The position numbers and the translations under genes are program-made. A DNA stretch of 64,000 nucleotides, from the NCBI RefSeq assembly GCF_004331645.1, contig NZ_SJSK01000002.1, positions 1,116,001 through 1,180,000 of the forward strand, read 5' to 3'. The notes below the pieces were generated by a model that did not search any database, had not been told where the DNA came from, and worked only from the letters and a program-made list of their open reading frames with translations. This document shows positions 26,649 through 35,958 of this stretch, piece after piece (position 1 is the stretch's first letter; each line of letters begins with the position of its first letter). The DNA comes from Pedobacter frigiditerrae. GTDB taxonomy: Bacteria; Bacteroidota; Bacteroidia; Sphingobacteriales; Sphingobacteriaceae.

Positions 26649-27140
26649 ATGAAAACGTTTATAACCGCAATCATTTTCGGCCTGTTCGGTGCAGTTGCAG
26701 TAAGTATATCCTTCGCCATGGCATGGCCAACATGGGTAATGTTCATCGCCTGGGTAAGCTATTACCTATTTGGGAAGACGGTATTGTCCTCACTTAAAGC
26801 CTTCATACAGATAGGGCTTGGCATCCTGATGGGCGTGCTGATTCAGCTAACTGGAGGCGTACTGGGCAAAGTGATTGGCACTTTGGGCTTTCCGATTGCC
26901 GTGTTCATCTTTATCGGATCACTAGCCTATTTCGCCAGAACAAAAACGCTGAATAATATTCCGGCGTGGTTCCTGGGGTTGATCGTCGTATTCGGTGTAC
27001 ACCCACCCTTGGCCCCACTCCCGATCTTACAACTAGCCATTCCATTATTCTTTGGGTTTTTATTCGCCTGGCTTAACGACTCTGCTGTAGAAAAAGTAAA
27101 CGCCCAAAAAACCAACCATTCTCTTAACCAAAATCATTAA
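26649..27140 (+). CDS. DUF1097-like integral membrane protein
   Basis: The 163-residue protein has about five hydrophobic segments (starting FITAIIFGLFGAVAVSISFA) and matches DUF1097/YcdZ-like proteins, with WPTWVMFIAWVSYYLFGK and a glycine-rich third helix. The function is unknown; small inner-membrane transport or permeation has been suggested for relatives. It lies 51 nt after the first SDR and 23 nt before the second, splitting the two-SDR cassette that occurs without it at 47.4-48.9 kb. Confidence 0.75.
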   Translation: MKTFITAIIFGLFGAVAVSISFAMAWPTWVMFIAWVSYYLFGKTVLSSLKAFIQIGLGILMGVLIQLTGGVLGKVIGTLGFPIAVFIFIGSLAYFARTKTLNNIPAWFLGLIVVFGVHPPLAPLPILQLAIPLFFGFLFAWLNDSAVEKVNAQKTNHSLNQNH

Positions 27141-27163
27141 CAAACATTTTAACTATTCAAATC

Positions 27164-27916
27164 ATGACAAATTTAACAAATAAAGTAGCATTGATCACAG
27201 GATCAGCAAGAGGCCTAGGTAAAGCAATCGCAGAACGTTATGCAGCATTGGGTGCAGACATCATCATTAACTACTCACGCGATAAGGCATCAGCAGACGA
27301 AGTAGTGAGCAACATCAAAGCCATGGGCGTAAGGGTAATATCCGTAAAGGCAGACGTTAGCAAGGTAGCAGATGTACAGCGACTTTTTGCAGAAGCGATC
27401 AGTACCTTCGGCAAGATAGATATCGTAGTGGCAAATGCAGGTATCGAACTGGTAGAAACGCCGGTAACCGATTTTACCGAAGAGCAATTCGACCGTGTAT
27501 TTTCCATCAATACCAAAGGCACCTATTTTACGATGCAGCAGGCCGCCAAGCACGTAACCGATAATGGCCGTATCATTTATGTCGCCTCAAGTACAACATC
27601 ATACCCAGTCCCGGGAATGGCGGTGTATGGAGGTAGCAAGACCACTCCAAAATACCTTGTAGAAATCCTTTCAAAGGAGATTGGCTACAAGGGAGTTACG
27701 GTAAATACCATTATCCCATTCGCGGTTGACCATTCTGGAATCTTTGCGGAAGCCGATAGCTATCCAGAACTCCGCAAGCAACTGTTAGACAGCTGCCCAA
27801 TGGGGCGTTTGGCAGAAGTAGAAGATGTGGCCAATGCGGCAGAGTTCTTTGCAAGTGACCTTTCTTCGTTCATTTCCGGCCAGCACCTTTTGGTAAACGG
27901 TGGGGCGACCAACTAA
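27164..27916 (+). CDS. SDR, cassette 1 second gene
   Basis: This 250-residue SDR has TGSARGLG at residues 12-19, ANAGIE, SSTTS and the active-site VYGGSK. It ends LLVNGGATN. It is nearly identical in protein sequence to the product of 48195-48947, while many third codon positions differ. That pattern suggests old duplication or separate acquisition rather than a recent copy. It is the last gene of the operon; a strong terminator follows 33 nt later. Confidence 0.92.
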   Translation: MTNLTNKVALITGSARGLGKAIAERYAALGADIIINYSRDKASADEVVSNIKAMGVRVISVKADVSKVADVQRLFAEAISTFGKIDIVVANAGIELVETPVTDFTEEQFDRVFSINTKGTYFTMQQAAKHVTDNGRIIYVASSTTSYPVPGMAVYGGSKTTPKYLVEILSKEIGYKGVTVNTIIPFAVDHSGIFAEADSYPELRKQLLDSCPMGRLAEVEDVANAAEFFASDLSSFISGQHLLVNGGATN

Positions 27917-27948
27917 GCTAAAATATTAGCGGGCAACTATTTGTTTTG

Positions 27949-27981
27949 ACTGGCATGAAGTAAAATTCATGCCAGTTTTTT
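27949..27981 (+). terminator. Rho-independent terminator after cassette 1
   Basis: ACTGGCATGAA (27949-27959) pairs exactly with TTCATGCCAGT (27966-27976) over a 6-nt loop, followed by a T run. It ends the rightward SDR-DUF1097-SDR transcript. Confidence 0.85.
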
Positions 27982-28014
27982 ATATGGGCATTTCTGCAAT
28001 TAGGAGGAGAGTTT

Positions 28015-28956
28015 TTACCCCTTGGAAAGATTGAGGATGTGTTCACTGCGAAAGCTGGCAGGGGAAATCTTGGTGTGCTTCTTGAAATAGTTGCTAAAGT
28101 GTGCCGATTCAGAAAATCCCAACCTGAAACTGATTTCCTTGATTGAAATAGATGAATTCTGCAAAAGGGACTTTGCCTCCGCTATGGTCTTTTCCGCTAT
28201 CCAAGTACCAATTGCTTTTCCTGTCTTTGCCTTGATCACGCTGCTGAGGTAATTGGGATGCAGGTTCTGGTCATCCGCATATTCCTGTACACGGTAGGCA
28301 CGATCCAACATGCCGCTACTTAGGTCCCGATAGTGCTTTTCAAGGAGTCTCTTAAAATTCTTTACGATATGCGAACTCCTGTTGCCCTCGTATATGGGAT
28401 TATAATCAAGCCAAAAGTACTCCTTGATCTTCAGCAGCAGCACAACAAAAAGATTTCCGATAAGGCGGTTGCGAAATGGCGAATGGGACACATACTCCTT
28501 GTGAATCTGTAGGTAAAGTCGTTCAAATTCTTCAAATACCTCGGGGGCCAGCACCCGTGCCGGAAAGGTTTCGGCCAGCAAAAAGGGAAACTCCTCGAAT
28601 ATATCTGCATGTACATTCTCCTTTAAAAAGGATTCGCTAAGGGTGATCAGATAAACCTCCTCGACCTCTGCCCAATCGAATGATCGAGAGTGTCCGGGGT
28701 TGGTAAAATAGACAGTACTGGGACGGATATCGAAACGCTGTTCATCGATCGTGTAGTTCCCCTGACCGTTCTTCACAAATGCAAACACAAAAAAATTCAG
28801 CCTGCTGATGGGCGAGCGAATGGTAATCATATCCCTGATGTCCGCAAGGTTGAAGATGGTGAAATCGCTCTGTCGGTCGATTAGCGAGACAGGTAATCCA
28901 AGATGCTTGTACTGTTCATGGAGATCATTGAAAATCCTTAACTTTTCCTCTTTCAT
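28015..28956 (-). CDS. AraC-family regulator
   Basis: The N-terminal part is a cupin-like domain (NGQGNYTIDEQRFDIRPSTVYFTNPGHSRSF). The C-terminal 100 residues form the AraC double HTH (RVQEYADDQNLHPNYLSSVIKAKTGK and IKEISFRLGFSESAHFSNYFKKHTKISPASFR). An ATG at 28956 (MKEEKLRIFNDLHEQ) fits the family start. The open frame extends to 29061 but the extra residues are not conserved-looking. It converges on the SDR cassette and is upstream of no gene in the same direction, so it probably controls either the SDR operon or the DoxX-like gene behind it. Confidence 0.88.
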   Translation of the reverse strand: MKEEKLRIFNDLHEQYKHLGLPVSLIDRQSDFTIFNLADIRDMITIRSPISRLNFFVFAFVKNGQGNYTIDEQRFDIRPSTVYFTNPGHSRSFDWAEVEEVYLITLSESFLKENVHADIFEEFPFLLAETFPARVLAPEVFEEFERLYLQIHKEYVSHSPFRNRLIGNLFVVLLLKIKEYFWLDYNPIYEGNRSSHIVKNFKRLLEKHYRDLSSGMLDRAYRVQEYADDQNLHPNYLSSVIKAKTGKAIGTWIAEKTIAEAKSLLQNSSISIKEISFRLGFSESAHFSNYFKKHTKISPASFRSEHILNLSKG

Positions 28957-29111
28957 GCGCGTCGAATTCTTGTTAAAATTACCAAGTAATTCCGTAATAC
29001 ACAATCTGCCATGAATTGCCATAACGAAATAAGGGTTTTGGCGCTTAGAACCAAAACCCACATCTGTCGCTGCTGACTAAATAAATTTGAAAATGAGGTG
29101 CTGTCGAAATG

Positions 29112-29465
29112 CTATTTTTTTACTGTTGGATACTGAAAATAGATCAGTGCAAGATTCATTAACAGAAAAGGTACCTCGATCATTGCACCCCTGATATCCA
29201 TTATTGAAAGTTGGAGGCACAAGATCAAAAGGATCAGGGAGGCCATCAGTACATTGCCGACCACATACGTTTGTGGGAACAGCACCATTATTGCCGCCAA
29301 TATGGTCAGTCCCCCAAGTACCTTCACCCAAAACCTGCTAAAATTGAACTTACCGAACATCTCCAACACAACTTCGTTCCCATTGAACATAGCTATGCCC
29401 TGCTTGAACCCCATTATGACCACCACAATCAGCAGTACGGCCGTAAAAATTCTTATCATTATCAT
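29112..29465 (-). CDS. DoxX-like small membrane protein
   Basis: The 117-residue protein has four hydrophobic helices (RIFTAVLLIVVVIMGF, FWVKVLGGLTILAAIMVLF, VGNVLMASLILLILCLQL, and a final one), the plan of DoxX/DoxD-like proteins, with KVLGGLTILAA as the best-matching part. These proteins are linked to redox or solvent tolerance in other bacteria. It lies in the same direction as the AraC gene and 155 nt upstream of it. A second in-frame ATG (29459) is equally possible. Confidence 0.65.
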   Translation of the reverse strand: MIMIRIFTAVLLIVVVIMGFKQGIAMFNGNEVVLEMFGKFNFSRFWVKVLGGLTILAAIMVLFPQTYVVGNVLMASLILLILCLQLSIMDIRGAMIEVPFLLMNLALIYFQYPTVKK

Positions 29466-30615
29466 TTTTCTCTGTTTTTGTTAAACAAAGATCCGGATTG
29501 GATGGGCTAAGGAATTGCGAGAATCAAATGAAGTGTTGCAAATAACAAAGATAGTTTGCTATTCAATCACAGCGACCCAGGATAATGTTTTCTAGTTTGA
29601 GCTAAAAGGGTTCCTATACTCCAAAGGGAAAAAGCAGTCTTCTTTACAAAAAGCTAATTGAGGGATTGAGGATACTCAAATCCCAATTGGTAGGCAATCT
29701 CACTCACGGATAAATTGGTACTAGCTAATATTTCTTTTGCTTTTTCAATTAAATAATGGGTGTGTTCAATCTGTAAGATTGCGGAGCATATCGCTCAAGT
29801 AATCGGCCGATACATTTAATTTGGACGAGACGTATTGGACCGTGGAAACCCCCAATGCCTGCACCTGCCCAGCGTTAAATAATGGGTCAGTATCTTTTCC
29901 TCCTTTATCAACAGACCGTTGTTTGCCGTCCGTCGGGTTATAAATTGCCTGTTGGAAAAACCGTTGTAATAATTTAGTAACAGCTCGATGTGGGATACCA
30001 TAACATCCTGGCTATAATTATCAATGGGAAAGGCAACTTCCTTGGCGATATTGCCATCACTGTGTCCAAAATTATTTCCTCACTTTCAGATAGATGCAGG
30101 GCTTCATTTACCTCATAATTGAAATAGCCAAACGTTTTCATCGTCAAAGCGTTTGATTTCCTCAAAATTTATCACACTCACCAGCGGATTTGTAGGCTTT
30201 GATATTTCCAATATCCGTTGCCGATCGGCGATGGCGCTAAAACATGTGGTTGAACCAGATAATTCTTCCATCGTCACATAGCTGAACTGCAGCCAACATT
30301 TCTTTTATAATTATAGGCTCATAATGAATAGACCGCCTTAATTCAGGCAGAGTGATTTTTTCTGCCGATTGAATGGTTAAAAATGCTGTCTCCATAATTA
30401 CTTTTTCATGCAGGAATAAAGCAGCAGGATAGGGTGTCAGGAGCCACGGTCCACCGTGATTTATATAGCCTTGACGACTTAGCAGGCTGATTTACCTTGA
30501 AATCCAAAAAAGTGATAATGAAAACAGCAGGATCTGAATTAACTTTTATCTTAAATTTGATTATGTGTTTGCAAAAACAAAATTAGAAATCTCTTTTCAA
30601 AGTTTCCTTTCCTCA
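29466..30615. other. Region occupied mainly by a decayed AraC gene
   Basis: No intact gene lies in these 1150 nt. Most of it (29654-30395) is an AraC-family pseudogene. The remainder shows only short AT-rich sequence, including the start regions of the flanking leftward genes. Confidence 0.6.
29654..30395 (-). pseudogene. AraC-family regulator pseudogene
   Basis: Reading the minus strand from the ATG at 30395, pieces of one protein appear in changing frames: LPELRRSIHYEPIIIKEMLAA, then FSAIADRQRILEISKPTNPLV and NFEEIKRFDDENVWLF, then YSQDVMVSHIELLLNYYNGF and NRQFITRRTANN, then the HTH parts YVSSKLNVSADYLSDMLRNLT and LIEKAKEILASTNLSVSEIA. The order fits a Bacteroidota AraC protein of about 290 residues. 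At least four frameshifts and a loss of the C-terminal end (after GFEYPQSLN) make it non-functional. It may have controlled the neighbouring alpha/beta hydrolase genes. Confidence 0.75.
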
Positions 30616-31518
30616 TTATTTTAAGAAATTTAAGGCCTCATTTACAAACATTGCTGGGTACTGGAAAATAGAACCATGTCCGGAATCTGGATACAAATTT
30701 AGTTTAGCGTTAGGTATTTCCTGGTACATTAAATACGAGTTAATTGTTGGGACCATAATATCATTATTTCCATTAACAATCAAAACTGGTATTCTGACAT
30801 TCCTTAGCTGACTTACTGCATTTGCGTCTGGCTGAGCCCATCCTAAGATTGATTTTAACTGTGCCTGTATCGCTGGCATTTCTGTGTCAGGGTCGCGGTT
30901 TAACTTCCTTTTATTGATCCTGTTTAATGATTGCTGTCCGAACAAGCGGCTCGACGGCGTTGTATTATAAAATAAATAGAGTTTTTGTTCATCAGGCGTC
31001 ATTCCTGCAGATGCGGTCAACGGCTTTACAATATCCGCGAGATTCTGGCTGCCCTTTGGACCAGTCCCTGCGAGGATCAGCTTATTTACCAAGGTCGGCT
31101 CATCAAGCGTGATCTGCTGAGCGATAAACCCGCCCATAGAGAAGCCTAAAAGGTTAACTTTTTTGTAACCCAGCGCTTTAATGAAACTGATTGCATCCTG
31201 AGCCATCGCTTCAATATTATCAGGGGTTTGACCTTCAGAAGCACCGATCCCTTTATTATCGAATAACACCACCTGAAACTGTTTTGCCAGGCCATTGGTT
31301 ACCGCTGGGTCCCAGTTATCCATCGTCCCCGTGAAATGCTGTAAAAGAATGAGCGCTATACCCTCTTTTTTTCCAAATGAACGGTAAGCATATCTGTTAC
31401 CGTTAGCCTGTATAAACTGTGTAACTGCGGTCTGGTGATAATCAATAGATAGCTGGGCGAAGGTTGAGGCACTGGACATGCCGAAAAAAAATGTAAAAAG
31501 TATGAAAATGCGTTTCAT
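30616..31518 (-). CDS. Secreted alpha/beta hydrolase
   Basis: The 300-residue protein has a signal peptide (MKRIFILFTFFFGMSSASTFAQ). The alpha/beta hydrolase core has the nucleophile elbow LLGFSMGGFIAQ, the oxyanion region LLQHFTGTMDNWDP, an acid segment IVNGNNDIMVP and the catalytic His in YPDSGHGSIFQYP. It is strikingly similar throughout to the adjacent protein encoded at 31575-32420, which lacks the signal peptide, so the pair arose by tandem duplication. It is the last gene of a leftward operon with the second hydrolase and an SDR. The substrate is unknown; haloperoxidase-like and esterase relatives share this pattern. Confidence 0.88.
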   Translation of the reverse strand: MKRIFILFTFFFGMSSASTFAQLSIDYHQTAVTQFIQANGNRYAYRSFGKKEGIALILLQHFTGTMDNWDPAVTNGLAKQFQVVLFDNKGIGASEGQTPDNIEAMAQDAISFIKALGYKKVNLLGFSMGGFIAQQITLDEPTLVNKLILAGTGPKGSQNLADIVKPLTASAGMTPDEQKLYLFYNTTPSSRLFGQQSLNRINKRKLNRDPDTEMPAIQAQLKSILGWAQPDANAVSQLRNVRIPVLIVNGNNDIMVPTINSYLMYQEIPNAKLNLYPDSGHGSIFQYPAMFVNEALNFLK

Positions 31519-31574
31519 GATTATTGATTTAAAGCGGCCAGATAAAATTATGACCGCGGGTTTATGTTAAATTA

Positions 31575-32420
31575 TTATTTCTTGTTAAGGAATTGAGTTA
31601 CATCTTGCACGAACTCATCCGGATATTGAAACAAGAAGCCGTGTCCAGAGTCAGGATATAATATAAGTTTGCTGTTTGTTAAGTGCTGAAACAAATTATA
31701 AGAGTTTATAGTTGGCACCATAATGTCATTGTTGCCATTAACAACCAGGACTTCATGTTTGATCTCTTTCAGACGCGGAAGTGCCGGATTGGGAATACCC
31801 CATTTGCCTATTGCACTGGCCTGAGCAATTAGTACGCCAGTGGAACTTGCGGGTTCAAGATCATTGTTACGCAGGTGACGACGTTCCCAAAACGCCCTAC
31901 CAGCATTCTGACTGTTTTCACTGGGTGAAAAAAAAAGATATAAAAAATTCTCAAGTGAAGGTACCTCAGTGGTTGCTGCAATAGTCACTTCCGGGGTGTA
32001 TTCTTGCATATTCTGTCCGCCCTCCGGACCTGTTCCCGCAAGCACCAGCCGCCTTACCAGATCCGGTCGGTCTAGAGTAATCTGTTGTGCTATAAAACCT
32101 CCTAAAGAAAAGCCGAGCAGATCAACCTGTTGATAACCCAGGGCTTCAATGAAAAGAACGGCATCTTTGGACATTCCTGCTATTGTATCAGGTGTTGTTC
32201 CACTTGTTAAACCGATACCAGTGTTAGAGAACAGTATTACTGTTCGGCGAGTTGCCAATCCGTCTGTAATACTTGGATCCCAGTTTTCCATAGTCGCCCT
32301 AAAGTGGCCAAGCATTAGCAAAGGGACTCCTTCTTCTTTACCAAACTTCCGGTAGGCAAAACGTATTCCACCAGCCTCGATAAATTGATTGGGCGCTGTA
32401 GTATGTGTATGTTGTAGCAT
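31575..32420 (-). CDS. Cytoplasmic alpha/beta hydrolase
   Basis: The 281-residue protein has the same motifs as its neighbour: MLGHFRATMENWDPSI, nucleophile elbow LLGFSLGGFIAQQITLD, VVNGNNDIMVPTINSYNLF and His in YPDSGHGFLFQYPDEF. There is no signal peptide (start MLQHTHTTAPNQFIEAGG), so it should act in the cytoplasm, while its paralogue is exported. It lies 56 nt upstream of the paralogue and 52 nt downstream of an SDR gene on the same strand. Confidence 0.88.
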   Translation of the reverse strand: MLQHTHTTAPNQFIEAGGIRFAYRKFGKEEGVPLLMLGHFRATMENWDPSITDGLATRRTVILFSNTGIGLTSGTTPDTIAGMSKDAVLFIEALGYQQVDLLGFSLGGFIAQQITLDRPDLVRRLVLAGTGPEGGQNMQEYTPEVTIAATTEVPSLENFLYLFFSPSENSQNAGRAFWERRHLRNNDLEPASSTGVLIAQASAIGKWGIPNPALPRLKEIKHEVLVVNGNNDIMVPTINSYNLFQHLTNSKLILYPDSGHGFLFQYPDEFVQDVTQFLNKK

Positions 32421-32472
32421 TGTATTAATTTGTTTAATGTTTAAGTTACTATGTTCAAAGGACTATAACTAT

Positions 32473-33339
32473 CTAGGAGTTTATCCCTAACATCCGTTGT
32501 ACGTGAAGGCTGATTTGGTGTGTGCTTTCATTAATTGATTCAATCACAGGCTGTCCATCTCCCAGCCCTATCGCCGTCCATATAGTCCTTTCAGGTTTTG
32601 AAGTATCAATTATTTTTGCAATTAGTTCAGCTACCTCATTCGGTTCGGGGCTGTCAGGACTAGCCGCAAATAAATAACCGATGCCTTGTTCTATTCTGGC
32701 TCCGTACTCCCCGTAACGATCTGCTGCTTTTGGGTTGTCAGCAGGCATAATCTTACTAAAAAGATCTGTTGCCGGGTAAGCTCCTGGTTGAATAATAACC
32801 GAATCAATGCCAGTCTCTCGTAATTCGTAATGAAGGGTTTCAGCAAGTGTATCTATGGCTACCTTTGTCGCGCTATAAGCGCCGAGATAAGGCAAATGGA
32901 GTCTTGATAGCCCTGAGGATAGATGAATTATCAGTCCACTGTTAGCTTGATGCATATACGGCAAGACTGCCTTATTCATTCGATCAGCACCAAAGACATT
33001 CACCTGAAAAATCTCTTCAAGCTGTCTGGTACTAACCGTTTCTGATAAACCCCATATTAACAAGCCTGCGTTATTTATCAGCACATCAATTCCACCGGCG
33101 TCCTGTGCAATCTGACTTATAGCATTTTTCACAGATTCATCGCTGGTTATATCCAGCTCGACGATTCGAATGTCAGCATTATTTTGTTCTGCCCAAATGT
33201 TAAGGTTTTCTACAACCTTTGCATTTCTGGTCCTGAGATTTCGCATTGTAGCATAAACAATATGACCCTGCTTTGCTAATGTTTGCACTGTCAATAGTCC
33301 AAAACCGCTTGAACTTCCTGTAACGATGATTTTTTTCAT
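32473..33339 (-). CDS. SDR family oxidoreductase
   Basis: This 288-residue SDR has TGSSSGFG (residues 7-14), NNAGLL, and the active site HLSSGLSRLHLPYLGAYSATK. It starts the leftward operon with the two alpha/beta hydrolases. A TetR-type dyad (33390-33403) lies 51 nt before its start codon, and the TetR gene is next upstream. Together these suggest induction by a small molecule that the operon detoxifies or converts. Confidence 0.9.
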   Translation of the reverse strand: MKKIIVTGSSSGFGLLTVQTLAKQGHIVYATMRNLRTRNAKVVENLNIWAEQNNADIRIVELDITSDESVKNAISQIAQDAGGIDVLINNAGLLIWGLSETVSTRQLEEIFQVNVFGADRMNKAVLPYMHQANSGLIIHLSSGLSRLHLPYLGAYSATKVAIDTLAETLHYELRETGIDSVIIQPGAYPATDLFSKIMPADNPKAADRYGEYGARIEQGIGYLFAASPDSPEPNEVAELIAKIIDTSKPERTIWTAIGLGDGQPVIESINESTHQISLHVQRMLGINS

Positions 33340-33389
33340 GATTTAATTGATTGTGACTGATCGTTGTTCTAAATACATTTATAAACCAT

Positions 33390-33403
33390 ACAGACCAGTC
33401 TGT
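33390..33403. promoter_or_regulatory. Putative TetR operator before the SDR-hydrolase operon
   Basis: ACAGAC-CA-GTCTGT is a 6-bp-arm dyad typical of TetR sites, 51 nt upstream of the SDR start. A related sequence, TACAAGTCTGTA, lies at the start of the adjacent TetR gene. Confidence 0.55.
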
Positions 33404-33423
33404 TTTATATGGATAAATTTTTT

Positions 33424-33972
33424 TTATATCATACTCTTAACAATGCCCAGGGCGCTTTTCATCTCTGCGGTACTTTTGGTTATAGTAGCGGTTACAGTCG
33501 ACCCTTCCAGTAAAAAGTAGAGCGTATCTGTCAAGTTTTCATTTGAGAGATCTTGCTGTTCTTTGAGAAGGACAACCTGTTCTCTGATTAAACGCCTTAA
33601 ACGGTCCTTATTTTCTTTAACAACATTCAAAACAGCTGTTTCATCACACTTTACCTCCGCCTTTATTTTTAAGAACGGACATCCGATGAAACCCGAACTC
33701 TCATAAGCATAAATGTGATATTCAAAAATTGCAAGGATTTTTTTTCTTCCTCCATTACTGTCCTTAATAAATTTCTCCAGATCACTAAAAAAATTGCGTG
33801 ACTGCTGGTTAAGATATGCAAGTAAGAGATTGGACTTCGATGGGAAATGACTATAAAGTGACGCTTTAGCAATTCCGGCTTCTTCTATGATTTGATTAAT
33901 TCCGGTGAGATTATAACCTTGTGTATAAAAAAGCCTAGATGCTGCATCTAATATTCTGTGTTTAACATTCAT
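33424..33972 (-). CDS. TetR-family repressor
   Basis: The N-terminal HTH is clear (HRILDAASRLFYTQGYNLTGINQIIEEAGIAKASLYSHFPSK), followed by an all-helical ligand-binding domain (FLKIKAEVKCDETAVLNVV). The ATG at 33972 gives the usual short arm before the HTH; longer starts at 33981 and 34017 exist but would overlap the dyad at 34011-34027. It lies in the same direction as the SDR-hydrolase operon, with operator-like dyads before each unit. It probably represses both. Confidence 0.88.
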   Translation of the reverse strand: MNVKHRILDAASRLFYTQGYNLTGINQIIEEAGIAKASLYSHFPSKSNLLLAYLNQQSRNFFSDLEKFIKDSNGGRKKILAIFEYHIYAYESSGFIGCPFLKIKAEVKCDETAVLNVVKENKDRLRRLIREQVVLLKEQQDLSNENLTDTLYFLLEGSTVTATITKSTAEMKSALGIVKSMI

Positions 33973-34010
33973 TTCTATCATAGCGACACAAAAATAGAAA
34001 CAATACTGAA

Positions 34011-34027
34011 CATACAAGTCTGTATAG
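34011..34027. promoter_or_regulatory. Putative autoregulatory TetR site
   Basis: CATACAAGTCTGTATAG has ATACA/TGTAT arms and shares AGTCTGT with the dyad at 33390-33403. It is centred about 45 nt upstream of the preferred TetR start codon. Confidence 0.4.
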
Positions 34028-34079
34028 TGTCATAACTTAATATTCTTCTGACATTTAACTGGTGATTAGGTATAACACA

Positions 34080-34973
34080 TTACCTGTTCGTATTTATGCC
34101 TTTAGCCGGAAGTTCCTTGTAGTCTTGCACAAAAGCGTTTAGAGCTTTTGATTGTAATGCATCATTGCGGTATATAAGGATGGTGGTAAGCGTTGCTAAT
34201 TCTTTATTCAGGCTTAGGGTTTTAACACTTCGTTGAGAATAATAAAGATTAATTATTTCTACTGGTAAAATGCTGATTCCTAAACCTGCCTCGACAAAGT
34301 TTATGATACCTTCTATTGAATTAACGACAATCGCTTTAAATTGAATAATCCCCTTGGAATTCAGCCAGGATTCCAGCCGTGTCCGGAAAACACACCCATG
34401 GTCAAAAACAATTATCTTCAGCGGGATTTTATTTTTTAATATTGAGGGTAGCGAAACTGAGTTTCCGGGTAGAATAACGGCCAACTGCTCTTCCTTTATA
34501 ACCTGCTGCTGAAGTTCAGGAATATTAACAGGCGAAGAGACAAATGCAGCATCAAGATTATAACTTAAAACATCGTTGATAAGCGTAGGCGTTAGTGCAG
34601 ATTTGAACTCAATATCTACAAATGGCTGACGGTTGGAAAAATCCTTCAGTATTTGAGGTATTTCAAGCGCTATCGTGGTTTCAATACAGCCGAGCCTTAA
34701 CGTACCGCTAATTTCATCTGAATTGCTGATTTCTCTTCTTGCTTCCTCTAACAGATGCAAGATCTGACTTGTATAATTCATTAAAATTTGGCCGGATTTG
34801 GTTAGTTCAGTTTTTCGTGTATTACGTTTAAATAGTTCAGTTCCTAACTCCTTTTCTAGGATTTTAATCCTTGCAGTTACATTTGATTGCACGGTAAACA
34901 TGGTCTCAGCCGCGCGTGTAAAACTGTTATGTACAGTTACTGCTTTGAAGATCTTTAAATCATTAAAATTCAT
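34080..34973 (-). CDS. LysR-family regulator
   Basis: The N-terminal winged HTH is typical (FNDLKIFKAVTVHNSFTRAAETMFTVQSNVTARIKILEKELGTELFKR), followed by the two-lobed periplasmic-binding-like effector domain (RLGCIETTIALEIPQILKDF to VEAGLGISILPVEII). Length about 298 residues is normal. It is divergent from the EamA transporter gene across a 112-nt gap, the classic LysR layout, so it most likely controls that transporter. Confidence 0.9.
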   Translation of the reverse strand: MNFNDLKIFKAVTVHNSFTRAAETMFTVQSNVTARIKILEKELGTELFKRNTRKTELTKSGQILMNYTSQILHLLEEARREISNSDEISGTLRLGCIETTIALEIPQILKDFSNRQPFVDIEFKSALTPTLINDVLSYNLDAAFVSSPVNIPELQQQVIKEEQLAVILPGNSVSLPSILKNKIPLKIIVFDHGCVFRTRLESWLNSKGIIQFKAIVVNSIEGIINFVEAGLGISILPVEIINLYYSQRSVKTLSLNKELATLTTILIYRNDALQSKALNAFVQDYKELPAKGINTNR

Positions 34974-35085
34974 AATCACTAATTATGATAAATCACATCA
35001 TTATAAATCATTTTTACAGACCAAAAATACAGAATATATTTGCTTTACCGTAATGATTTAATGTCAACATTAAAATATATGCCGA

Positions 35086-35958
35086 ATGAAAGATAAGCTA
35101 CTCCCAGGATTGCTATTCGCTATATGCTGGTCAACCGGATCTGTTGCAGCGAAATTTGGAATACAATCAGCAGATGCATTAATACTGGCAAGCCTAAGAT
35201 TTATAGGAACTGGCATAATTTTGAGTCCTTACTTTATCTATCGCACAAAAAGAGCTTTTTTACCGCCAAGAGAGGAATGGAAGCATGTTATAATATACGG
35301 AATATTAAATACTACGTTGACTTTGGGAGCCTTTTTCGCTGCACAAAAGTACGTGACATCGGGGGTGAGTATGTTATTCATAGCCATAGCGCCCTTATTA
35401 ATCTCGCTACTCTCTTCTATCCTTTTGAAAAGAAAACTTAGTATTTGGGAGATAGTAGGTATGCTTGTAGCATTCGCTGGACTGGTAATCTGCTCGATGC
35501 CCGAAATAAACAATGGAAAGATTAAATTGATCGGCATTGTTTATTTGTTAATATACATTATTTCGTATGCCATAAGCAGCGTATACTATTCAAAAGCGCG
35601 CATAACTGTACAGCCGGCAGTTTTCAACATCTGGCAGGTTTTTATCGGTGGTATTGTGCTTTTACCTATTAGCTTTCTTCTTCATAGTGCGCAAATAAGA
35701 TTTATAAATGCAACGCTTTTCATTTCATTGGGATGGATGATAATAATACTTTCATTTACTGCAAACCTTCTTTGGCTGTTCCTGATAAAAAAGGATGCAG
35801 TTGCCGCCGCCGCATGGCTTTACCTTACACCCGTATTCGGGTATTTATGGGGTTTCCTTTTTCTCAAAGAAAGCATTGACTACAATGCCGTAGCAGGAAC
35901 GGTTCTGGTAATCGTCGGATTAGTAATTGCGAAGAAGACGGAAAAAGCAAGAACTTAA
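35086..35958 (+). CDS. EamA/DMT-family membrane transporter
   Basis: The 290-residue protein has ten hydrophobic helices in two EamA repeats (LLPGLLFAICWSTGSVAAKFG, and YAISSVYYSKARITVQPAVFNIWQ in the second). The second repeat ends with AAAWLYLTPVFGYLWGFLFLKESIDYNAVAGTVLVIVGL, a highly typical EamA signature. Members export amino acids or other metabolites across the inner membrane. The divergent LysR gene is the probable regulator. The substrate cannot be told from sequence. Confidence 0.9.
   Translation: MKDKLLPGLLFAICWSTGSVAAKFGIQSADALILASLRFIGTGIILSPYFIYRTKRAFLPPREEWKHVIIYGILNTTLTLGAFFAAQKYVTSGVSMLFIAIAPLLISLLSSILLKRKLSIWEIVGMLVAFAGLVICSMPEINNGKIKLIGIVYLLIYIISYAISSVYYSKARITVQPAVFNIWQVFIGGIVLLPISFLLHSAQIRFINATLFISLGWMIIILSFTANLLWLFLIKKDAVAAAAWLYLTPVFGYLWGFLFLKESIDYNAVAGTVLVIVGLVIAKKTEKART

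Noticed and set aside
29211..29510. Plus-strand open frames opposite the DoxX-like gene
   Set aside because: They are shadows of the membrane protein gene on the other strand.
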